DNA from: Sycon ciliatum
Lineage: Eukaryota; Porifera; Calcarea; Leucosolenida; Sycettidae
DNA length: 64,000 bases
Reading direction: 5' to 3'
Assembly: GCF_964019385.1 (NCBI RefSeq)
Contig: NC_088651.1
Span: forward strand, 7,450,329 to 7,514,328
Below, piece by piece: positions 1 to 10,000 of this stretch; position 1 is the first letter of the stretch, and every line of letters starts with the position of its first letter. Below the pieces are notes generated by a model, which searched no databases, had not been told where the DNA came from, and worked only from the letters and a program-made list of their open reading frames with translations. Position numbers and translations under genes: made by a program.

Positions 1-367
1 TGGCACTGCTGTGAATAGTTTAGTCGCAAAGTGAAGATTCACGGGTAAAAAGCCCCAAACTTCTAGATAGGTTCTTTTTCAGCTTTCAGCAGCCCTGGGC
101 GAGTTCTTTAGAGATATGTGAGTCTTTTTCATGGTGCTCTTGTCTATGTCCAGCTAACCAACGAGATGAGGATGGTCATTGTCATTTTCTAAGCTGCGAA
201 CGGGCAGAAAGGTGAGAAAATGTCGGATTTTGACCATTTGTGCTGACCTTTCAATTTCAACGTACCTCTCTATAACATGACCCAGCTGTAATTTCAGTGG
301 TCGCATTTGTTTCATTTTTGGTTTGCTTGTAGGGCGCTGGCACCCGCATTCAGTGACCCAGAAAATT
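1..367 (+). repeat. Reference monomer, type A
   Basis: This is the first complete monomer, with phase set at TGGCACTGCTG. Diagnostic states are GGGCGAG near 97, GAGATATGTGAGTC near 111-124, GCTCTTGTC, CAGCTAACCAACG near 151-163, TTCTAAGC near 187-194 and CATTTGTTTCAT near 304-315. The C in GGGCGAG removes a GTGAGT motif present in types B to D. A monomers usually follow a D monomer and often occur as A-A pairs. Confidence 0.9.
31..42. repeat. Short inverted repeat in each monomer (GTGAAGATTCAC)
   Basis: The arms GTGAA and TTCAC flank a GA centre. The first copy is at 31-42 and the motif recurs in nearly every monomer, within one of the best-conserved stretches. Exceptions are rare (CACTTGT, CACGATT and CACGGTT just downstream, ACGAAGATTCAC at 6999, TTTAAGATTCAC near 56909). 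It could be a protein-binding site or a remnant; function is not shown. Confidence 0.5.
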
Positions 368-734
368 TGGCACTGCTGTGAATAGTTTAGTCGCAAAGTG
401 AAGATTCACGGGTAAAAAGCCCCAAACTTCTAGATAGGTTCTTTTTCAGCTTTCAGCGGCCCTGGGTGAGTTCTTTAGAGAAATGTGGCTCTTTTTCATG
501 GTGCTATTTTCTATGTCCAGCAACACAACAAGATGAGGATGGTCATTGTCATTTTCTGAGCTGCGAACGGGCAGAAAGGTGAGAAAATGTCGGATTTTGA
601 CCATTTGTGCTGACCTTTCAATTTCAACGTACCTCTCTATAACATGACCCAGCTGTAATTTCAGTGGTCGCATTTGTTTCATTTTTGGTTTGCTTGTAGG
701 GCGCTGGCACCCGCATTCAGTGACCCAGAAAATT
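368..734 (+). repeat. Reference monomer, type B
   Basis: Diagnostic states are GGGTGAG, GAGAAATGTGGCTC, GCTATTTTC, CAGCAACACAACAAG, TTCTGAGC and CATTTGTTTCAT. This copy also has a private G (CAGCGGCC near 456). The transposon near 61.4 kb inserted into a monomer of this type. Confidence 0.88.
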
Positions 735-1101
735 TGGCACTGCTGTGAATAGTTTAGTCGCAAAGTGAAGATTCACGGGTAAAAAGCCCCAAACTTCTAG
801 ATAGGTTCTTTTTCAGCTTTCAGCAGCCCTGGGTGAGTACTTTAGAGAAATGTGGCTCTTTTTCATGGTGCTATTTTCTATGTCCAGCTACACAACGAGA
901 TGAGGATGGTCATTGTCATTTTCTGAGCTGCGAACGGGCAGAAAGGTGAGAAAATGTCGGATTTTGACCATTTGTGCTGACCTTTCAATTTCAACGTACC
1001 TCTCTATAACATGACCCAGCTGTAATTTCAGTGGTCGCATTGGTTTGATTTTTGGTTTGCTTGTAGGGCGCTGGCACCCGCATTCAGTGACCCAGAAAAT
1101 T
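735..1101 (+). repeat. Reference monomer, type C
   Basis: Diagnostic states are GAGAAATGTGGCTC, GCTATTTTC, CAGCTACACAACGAG, TTCTGAGC and CATTGGTTTGAT. Later C monomers often carry GTGTCTC or GTGTCCC, with CAGCTACACTACG. A sub-lineage between about 40 and 55 kb has TCGCATTTTG or CCGCATTTTG in place of TCGGATTTTG. Confidence 0.88.
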
Positions 1102-1468
1102 TGGCACTGCTGTGAATAGTTTAGTCGCAAAGTGAAGATTCACGGGTAAAAAGCCCCAAACTTCTAGATAGGTTCTTTTTCAGCTTTCAGCAGCCCTGGG
1201 TGAGTTCTTTAGAGAAATGTGGCTCTTTTTCATGGTGCTCTTGTCTATGTCCAGCAACACAACGAGATGAGGATGGTCATTGTCATTTTCTGAGCTGCGA
1301 ACGGGCAGAAAGGTGAGAAAATGTCGGATTTTGACCATTTGTGCTGACCTTTCAATTTCAACGTACCTCTCTATAACATGACCCAGCTGTAATTTCAGTG
1401 GTCGCATTGGTTTGATTTTTGGTTTGCTTGTAGGGCGCTGGCACCCGCATTCAGTGACCCAGAAAATT
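1102..1468 (+). repeat. Reference monomer, type D
   Basis: Diagnostic states are GAGAAATGTGGCTC, GCTCTTGTC (as in A), CAGCAACACAACGAG, TTCTGAGC and CATTGGTTTGAT (as in C). A GTGGTTC sub-lineage appears from about 28.3 kb onward, and a GATGATCATTG sub-lineage occurs in several blocks. D thus combines states found in A, B and C, consistent with reassortment between monomer types. Confidence 0.88.
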
Positions 1469-4400
1469 TGGCACTGCTGTGAATAGTTTAGTCGCAAAGT
1501 GAAGATTCACGGGTAAAAAGCCCCAAACTTCTAGATAGGTTCTTTTTCAGCTTTCAGCAGCCCTGGGCGAGTTCTTTAGAGATATGTGAGTCTTTTTCAT
1601 GGTGCTCTTGTCTATGTCCAGCTAACCAACGAGATGAGGATGGTCATTGTCATTTTCTAAGCTGCGAACGGGCAGAAAGGTGAGAAAATGTCGGATTTTG
1701 ACCATTTGTGCTGACCTTTCAATTTCAACGTACCTCTCTATAACATGACCCAGCTGTAATTTCAGTGGTCGCATTTGTTTCATTTTTGGTTTGCTTGTAG
1801 GGCGCTGGCACCCGCATTCAGTGACCCAGAAAATTTGCCACTGCTGTGAATAGTTTAGTCGCAAAGTGAAGATTCACGGGTAAAAACCAAACTTCTAGAT
1901 AGGTTCTTTTTCAGCTTTCAGCAGCCCTGGGCGAGTTCTTTAGAGATATGTGAGTCTTTTTCATGGTGCTCTTGTCTATGTCCAGCAACACAACGAGATG
2001 AGGATGGTCATTGTCATTTTCTAAGCTGCGAACGGGCAGAAAGGTGAGAAAATGTCGGATTTTGACCATTTGTGCTGACCTTTCAATTTCAACGTACCTC
2101 TCTATAACATGACCCAGCTGTAATTTCAGTGGTCGCATTTGTTTCATTTTTGGTTTGCTTGTAGGGCGCTGGCACCCGCATTCAGTGACCCAGAAAATTT
2201 GGCACTGCTGTGAATAGTTTAGTCGCAAAGTGAAGATTCACGGGTAAAAAGCCCCAAACTTCTAGATAGGTTCTTTTTCAGCTTTCAGCAGCCCTGGGTG
2301 AGTTCTTTAGAGAAATGTGGCTCTTTTTCATGGTGCTATTTTCTATGTCCAGCAACACAACAAGATGAGGATGGTCATTGTCATTTTCTGAGCTGCGAAC
2401 GGGCAGAAAGGTGAGAAAATGTCGGATTTTGACCATTTGTGCTGACCTTTCAATTTCAACGTACCTCTCTATAACATGACCCAGCTGTAATTTCAGTGGT
2501 CGCATTTGTTTCATTTTTGGTTTGCTTGTAGGGCGCTGGCACCCGCATTCAGTGACCCAGAAAATTTGGCACTGCTGTGAATAGTTTAGTCGCAAAGTGA
2601 AGATTCACGGGTAAAAAGCCCCAAACTTCTAGATAGGTTCTTTTTCAGCTTTCAGCAGCCCTGGGTGAGTTCTTTAGAGAAATGTGGCTCTTTTTCATGG
2701 TGCTATTTTCTATGTCCAGCTACACAACGAGATGAGGATGGTCATTGTCATTTTCTGAGCTGCGAACGGGCAGAAAGGTGAGAAAATGTCGGATTTTGAC
2801 CATTTGTGCTGACCTTTCAATTTCAACGTACCTCTCTATAACATGACCCAGCTGTAATTTCAGTGGTCGCATTGGTTTGATTTTTGGTTTGCTTGTAGGG
2901 CGCTGGCACCCGCATTCAGTGACCCAGAAAATTTGGCACTGCTGTGAATAGTTTAGTCGCAAAGTGAAGATTCACGGGTAAAAAGCCCCAAACTTCTAGA
3001 TAGGTTCTTTTTCAGCTTTCAGCAGCCCTGGGTGAGTTCTTTAGAGAAATGTGGCTCTTTTTCATGGTGCTCTTGTCTATGTCCAGCAACACAACGAGAT
3101 GAGGATGGTCATTGTCATTTTCTGAGCTGCGAACGGGCAGAAAGGTGAGAAAATGTCGGATTTTGACCATTTGTGCTGACCTTTCAATTTCAACGTACCT
3201 CTCTATAACATGACCCAGCTGTAATTTCAGTGGTCGCATTGGTTTGATTTTTGGTTTGCTTGTAGGGCGCTGGCACCCGCATTCAGTGACCCAGAAAATT
3301 TGGCACTGCTGTGAATAGTTTAGTCGCAAAGTGAAGATTCACGGGTAAAAAGCCCCAAACTTCTAGATAGGTTCTTTTTCAGCTTTCAGCAGCCCTGGGC
3401 GAGTTCTTTAGAGATATGTGAGTCTTTTTCATGGTGCTCTTGTCTATGTCCAGCTAACCAACGAGATGAGGATGGTCATTGTCATTTTCTAAGCTGCGAA
3501 CGGGCAGAAAGGTGAGAAAATGTCGGATTTTGACCATTTGTGCTGACCTTTCAATTTCAACGTACCTCTCTATAACATGACCCAGCTGTAATTTCAGTGG
3601 TCGCATTTGTTTCATTTTTGGTTTGCTTGTAGGGCGCTGGCACCCGCATTCAGTGACCCAGAAAATTTGCCACTGCTGTGAATAGTTTAGTCGCAAAGTG
3701 AAGATTCACGGGTAAAAACCAAACTTCTAGATAGGTTCTTTTTCAGCTTTCAGCAGCCCTGGGCGAGTTCTTTAGAGATATGTGAGTCTTTTTCATGGTG
3801 CTCTTGTCTATGTCCAGCAACACAACGAGATGAGGATGGTCATTGTCATTTTCTAAGCTGCGAACGGGCAGAAAGGTGAGAAAATGTCGGATTTTGACCA
3901 TTTGTGCTGACCTTTCAATTTCAACGTACCTCTCTATAACATGACCCAGCTGTAATTTCAGTGGTCGCATTTGTTTCATTTTTGGTTTGCTTGTAGGGCG
4001 CTGGCACCCGCATTCAGTGACCCAGAAAATTTGGCACTGCTGTGAATAGTTTAGTCGCAAAGTGAAGATTCACGGGTAAAAAGCCCCAAACTTCTAGATA
4101 GGTTCTTTTTCAGCTTTCAGCAGCCCTGGGTGAGTTCTTTAGAGAAATGTGGCTCTTTTTCATGGTGCTATTTTCTATGTCCAGCAACACAACAAGATGA
4201 GGATGGTCATTGTCATTTTCTGAGCTGCGAACGGGCAGAAAGGTGAGAAAATGTCGGATTTTGACCATTTGTGCTGACCTTTCAATTTCAACGTACCTCT
4301 CTATAACATGACCCAGCTGTAATTTCAGTGGTCGCATTTGTTTCATTTTTGGTTTGCTTGTAGGGCGCTGGCACCCGCATTCAGTGACCCAGAAAATTTG

Positions 4401-5606
4401 GCACTGCTGTGAATAGTTTAGTCGCAAAGTGAAGATTCACGGGTAAAAAGCCCCAAACTTCTAGATAGGTTCTTTTTCAGCTTTCAGCAGCCCTGGGTGA
4501 GTTCTTTAGAGAAATGTGGCTCTTTTTCATGGTGCTATTTTCTATGTCCAGCTACACAACGAGATGAGGATGGTCATTGTCATTTTCTGAGCTGCGAACG
4601 GGCAGAAAGGTGAGAAAATGTCGGATTTTGACCATTTGTGCTGACCTTTCAATTTCAACGTACCTCTCTATAACATGACCCAGCTGTAATTTCAGTGGTC
4701 GCATTGGTTTGATTTTTGGTTTGCTTGTAGGGCGCTGGCACCCGCATTCAGTGACCCAGAAAATTTGGCACTGCTGTGAATAGTTTAGTCGCAAAGTGAA
4801 GATTCACGGGTAAAAAGCCCCAAACTTCTAGATAGGTTCTTTTTCAGCTTTCAGCAGCCCTGGGTGAGTTCTTTAGAGAAATGTGGCTCTTTTTCATGGT
4901 GCTCTTGTCTATGTCCAGCAACACAACGAGATGAGGATGGTCATTGTCATTTTCTGAGCTGCGAACGGGCAGAAAGGTGAGAAAATGTCGGATTTTGACC
5001 ATTTGTGCTGACCTTTCAATTTCAACGTACCTCTCTATAACATGACCCAGCTGTAATTTCAGTGGTCGCATTGGTTTGATTTTTGGTTTGCTTGTAGGGC
5101 GCTGGCACCCGCATTCAGTGACCCAGAAAATTTGGCACTGCTGTGAATAGTTTAGTCGCAAAGTGAAGATTCACGGGTAAAAAGCCCCAAACTTCTAGAT
5201 AGGTTCTTTTTCAGCTTTCAGCAGCCCTGGGCGAGTTCTTTAGAGATATGTGAGTCTTTTTCATGGTGCTCTTGTCTATGTCCAGCTAACCAACGAGATG
5301 AGGATGGTCATTGTCATTTTCTAAGCTGCGAACGGGCAGAAAGGTGAGAAAATGTCGGATTTTGACCATTTGTGCTGACCTTTCAATTTCAACGTACCTC
5401 TCTATAACATGACCCAGCTGTAATTTCAGTGGTCGCATTTGTTTCATTTTTGGTTTGCTTGTAGGGCGCTGGCACCCGCATTCAGTGACCCAGAAAATTT
5501 GCCACTGCTGTGAATAGATTAGTCGCAAAGTGAAGATTCACGGGTAAAAACCAAACTTCTAGATAGGTTCTTTTTCAGCTTTCAGCAGCCCTGGGCGAGT
5601 TCTTTA

Positions 5607-5620
5607 GAGATAATTATGTG
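5607..5620 (+). repeat. Monomer with 4-bp insertion
   Basis: GAGATAATTATGTG replaces the usual GAGATATGTG, adding ATTA. The change was seen only here and marks the point where the 1832-bp repeat begins to lose its register. Confidence 0.75.
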
Positions 5621-7003
5621 AGTCTTTTTCATGGTGCTCTTGTCTATGTCCAGCAACACAACGAGATGAGGATGGTCATTGTCATTTTCTAAGCTGCGAA
5701 CGGGCAGAAAGGTGAGAAAATGTCGGATTTTGACCATTTGTGCTGACCTTTCAATTTCAACGTACCTCTCTATAACATGACCCAGCTGTAATTTCAGTGG
5801 TCGCATTTGTTTCATTTTTGGTTTGCTTGTAGGGCGCTGGCACCCGCATTCAGTGACACAGAAAATTTGGCACTGCTGTGAATAGTTTAGTCGCAAAGTG
5901 AAGATTCACGGGTAAAAAGCCCCAAACTTCTAGATAGGTTCTTTTTCAGCTTTCAGCAGCCCTGGGTGAGTTCTTTAGAGAAATGTGGCTCTTTTTCATA
6001 GTGCTATTTTCTATGTCCAGCTACACAACGAGATGAGGATGGTCATTGTCATTTTCTGAGCTGCGAACGGGCAGAAAGGTGAGAAAATGTCGGATTTTGA
6101 CCATTTGTGCTGACCTTTCAATTTCAACGTACCTCTCTATAACATGACCCAGCTGTAATTTCAGTGGTCGCGTTGGTTTGATTTTTGGTTTGCTTGTAGG
6201 GCGCTGGCACCCGCATTCAGTGACCCAGAAAATTTGGCACTGCTGTGAATAGTTTAGTCGCAAAGTGAAGATTCACGGGTAAAAAGCCCCAAACTTCTAG
6301 ATAGGTTCTTTTTCAGCTTTCAGCAGCCCTGGGTGAGTTCTTTAGAGAAATGTGGCTCTTTTTCATGGTGCTCTTGTCTATGTCCAGCAACACAACGAGA
6401 TGAGGATGGTCATTGTCATTTTCTGAGCTGCGAACGGGCAGAAAGGTGAGAAAATGTCGGATTTTGACCATTTGTGCTGACCTTTCAATTTCAACGTACC
6501 TCTCTATAACATGACCCAGCTGTAATTTCAGTGGTCGCATTGGTTTGATTTTTGGTTTGCTTGTAGGGCGCTGGCACCCGCATTCAGTGACCCAGAAAAT
6601 TTGGCACTGCTGTGAATAGTTTAGTCGCAAAGTGAAGATTCACGGGTAAAAAGCCCCAAACTTCTAGATAGGTTCTTTTTCAGCTTTCAGCAGCCCTGGG
6701 CGAGTTCTTAAGAGATATGTGAGTCTTTTTCATATTGCTCTTGTCTATGTCCAGCTAACCAACGAGATGAGGATGGTCATTGGCATTTTCTAAGCTGCGA
6801 ACGGGCAGAAAGGTGAGAAAATGTCGGATTTTGACCATTTGTGCTGACCTTTCAATTTCAACGTACCTCTCTATAACATGACCCAGCTGTAATTTCAGTG
6901 GTCGCATTTGTTTCATTTTTGGTTTGCTTCTAGGGCGCTGGCACCCGCATTCAGTGACCCAGAAAATTTGGCACTGCTGTGAATAGTTTAGTCGCAAAAC
7001 GAA

Positions 7004-10000
7004 GATTCACGGGTAAAAAGCCCCAAACTTCTAGATAGGTTCTTTTTCAGCTTTCAGCAGCCCTGGGCGAGTTCTTTAGAGATATGTGAGTCTTTTTCAT
7101 GGTGCTCTTGTCTATGTCCAGCTAACCAACGAGATGAGGATGGTCATTGTCATTTTCTAAGCTGCGAACGGGCAGAAAGGTGAGAAAATGTCGGATTTTG
7201 ACCATTTGTGCTGACCTTTCAATTTCAACGTACCTCTCTATAACATGACCCAGCTGTAATTTCAGTGGTCGCATTTGTTTCATTTTTGGTTTGCTTGTAG
7301 GGCGCTGGCACCCGCATTCAGTGACCCAGAAAATTTGGCACTGCTGTGAATAGTTTAGTCGCAAAGTGAAGATTCACGGGTAAAAAGCCCCAAATTTCTA
7401 GATAGGTTCTTTTTCAGCTTTCAGCAGCCCTGGGCGAGTTCTTTACAGAAATGTGGCTCTTTTTCATGGTGCTATTTTCTATGTCCAGCAACACAACAAG
7501 ATGAGGATGGTCATTGTCATTTTCTGAGCTGCGAACGGGCAGAAAGGTGAGAAAATGTCGGATTTTGACCATTTGTGCTGACCTTTCAATTTCAACGTAC
7601 CTCTCTATAACATGACCCAGCTGTAATTTCAGTGGTCGCATTTGTTTCATTTTTGGTTTGCTTGTAGGGCGCTGGCACCCGCATTCAGTGACCCAGAAAA
7701 TTTGGCACTGCTGTGAATAGTTTAGTCGCAAAGTGAAGATTCACGGGTAAAAAGCCCCAAACTTCTAGATAGGTTCTTTTTCAGCTTTCAGCAGCCCTGG
7801 GCGAGTTCTTTAGAGAAATGTGTCTCTTTTTCATGGTGCTATTTTCTATGTCCAGCTACACTACGAGATGAGGATGGTCATTGTCATTTTCTGAGCTGCG
7901 GACGGGCAGAAAGGTGAGAAAATGTCGGATTTTGACCATTTGTGCTGACCTTTCAATTTCAACGTACCTCTCTATAACATGACCCAGCTGTAATTTCAGT
8001 GGTCGCATTTGTTTCATTTTTGGTTTGCTTGTAGGGCGCTGGCACCCGCATTCAGTGACCCAGAAAATTTGGCACTGCTGTGAATAGTTTAGTCGCAACG
8101 TGAAGATTCACGGGTAAAAAGCCCCAAACTTCTAGATAGGTTCTTTTTCAGCTTTCAGCAGCCCTGGGTGAGTTCTTTAGAGAAATGTGGCTCTTTTTCA
8201 TGGTGCTCTTGTCTATGTCCAGCAACACAATGAGATGAGGATGGTCATTGTCATTTTCTGAGCTGCGAACGGGCAGAAAGGTGAGAAAATGTCGGATTTT
8301 GACCATTTGTGCTGACCTTTCAATTTCAACGTACCTCCCTATAACATGACCCAGCTGTAATTTCAGTGGTCGCATTGGTTTGATTTTTGGTTTGCTTGTA
8401 GGGCGCTGGCACCCGCATTCAGTGACCCAGAAAATTTGGCACTGCTGTGAATAGTTTAGTCGCAAAGTGAAGATTCACGGGTAAAAAGCCCCAAACTTCT
8501 AGATAGGTTCTTTTTCAGCTTTCAGCAGCCCTGGGCGAGTTCTTTAGAGATATGTGAGTCTTTTTCATGTTGCTCTTGTCTATGTCCAGCTAACCAACGA
8601 GATGAGGATGGTCATTGTCATTTTCTAAGCTGCGAACGGGCAGAAAGGTGAGAAAATGTCGGATTTTGACCATTTGTGCTGACCTTTCAATTTCAACGTA
8701 CCTCTCTATAACATGACCCAGCTGTAATTTCAGTGGTCGCATTTGTTTCATTTTTGGTTTGCTTGTAGGGCGCTGGCACCCGCATTCAGTGACCCAGAAA
8801 ATTTGGCACTGCTGTGAATAGTTTAGTCGCAAAGTGAAGATTCACGGGTAAAAAGCCCCAAACTTCTAGATAGGTTCTTTTTCAGCTTTCAGCAGCCCTG
8901 GGCGAGTTCGTTAGAGATATGTGAGTCTTTTTCATGGTGCTCTTGTCTATGTCCAGCTAACCAACGAGATGAGGATGGTCATTGTCATTTTCTAAGCTGC
9001 GAACGGGCAGAAAGGTGAGAAAATGTCGGATTTTGACCATTTGTGCTGACCTTTCAATTTCAACGTACCTCTCTATAACATGACCCAGCTGTAATTTCAG
9101 TGGTCGCATTTGTTTCATTTTTGGTTTGCTTCTAGGGCGCTGGCACCCGCATTCAGTGACCCAGAAAATTTAGCACTGCTGTGAATAGTTTAGTCGCAAA
9201 GTGAAGATTCACGGGTAAAAAGCCCCAAACTTCTAGATAGGTTCTTTTTCAGCTTTCAGCAGCCCTGGGCGAGTTCTTTAGAGAAATGTGTCTCTTTTTC
9301 ATGGTGCTATTTTCTATGTCCAGCTACACTACGAGATGAGGATGGTCATTGTCATTTTCTGAGCTGCGAACGGGCAGAAAGGTGAGAAAATGTCGGATTT
9401 TGACCATTTGTGCTGACCTTTCAATTTCAACGTACCTCTCTATAACATGACCCAGCTGTAATTTCAGTGGTCGCATTGGTTTGATTTTTGGTTTTCTTGT
9501 AGGGCGCTGGCACCCGCATTCAGTGACCCAGAAAATTTGGCACTGCTGTGAATAGTTTAGTCGCAAAGTGAAGATTCACGGGTAAAAAGCCCCAAACTTC
9601 TAGATAGGTTCTTTTTCAGCTTTCAGCAGCCCTGGGTGAGTTCTTTAGAGAAATGTGGCTCTTTTTCATGGTGCTCTTGTCTATGTCCAGCAACACAACG
9701 AGATGAGGATGATCATTGTCATTTTCTGAGCTGCGAACGGGCAGAAAGGTGAGAAAATGTCGGATTTTGACCATTTGTGCTGACCTTTCAATTTCAACGT
9801 ACCTCTCTATAACATGACCCAGCTGTAATTTCAGTGGTCGCATTGGTTTGATTTTTGGTTTGCTTGTAGGGCGCTGGCACCCGCATTCAGTGACCCAGAA
9901 AATTTGGCACTGCTGTGAATAGTTTAGTCGCAAAGTGAAGATTCACGGTTAAAAAGCCCCAAACTTCTAGATAGGTTCTTTTTCAGCTTTCAGCAGCCCT

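Larger units (their letters stand above)
368..5285. repeat. 5-monomer higher-order repeat, 1832-bp period
   Basis: Landmarks recur at exactly 1832 bp (1622/3454/5286, 2278/4110, 2720/4552, 3012/4844, and 446/2278 upstream). The order is A, A-like, B, C, D. The period is 5 x 367 minus 3 because one junction has AAAAACCAAAC in place of AAAAAGCCCCAAAC, at about 1886, 3718 and 5550. The units at 1622-3453 and 3454-5285 look identical by eye. The copy after 5286 decays: a 4-bp insertion near 5611, no B monomer, and different neighbours. Confidence 0.9.

Noticed and set aside
1-367. CENP-B box in the monomer
   Set aside because: The best match (CCCGCATTCAGTGAC region, minus orientation) has about 7 of 9 core bases, which is expected by chance in a 367-bp monomer read on both strands.
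1-367. Hammerhead ribozyme of the kind found in some satellites
   Set aside because: No CTGATGA core with a following GAAA in suitable spacing was seen on either strand.
446-763. Recurring minus-strand open frames of about 80-105 codons in nearly every monomer, as a protein family
   Set aside because: They start mostly at TTG with a TGA shortly upstream, end at different stops in A/C and B/D monomers, and cannot join between monomers because 367 is not a multiple of 3. Type differences change amino acids (ATG to ATC, CAA to CCA) with no sign of protein-level constraint. The frames repeat because the DNA repeats.
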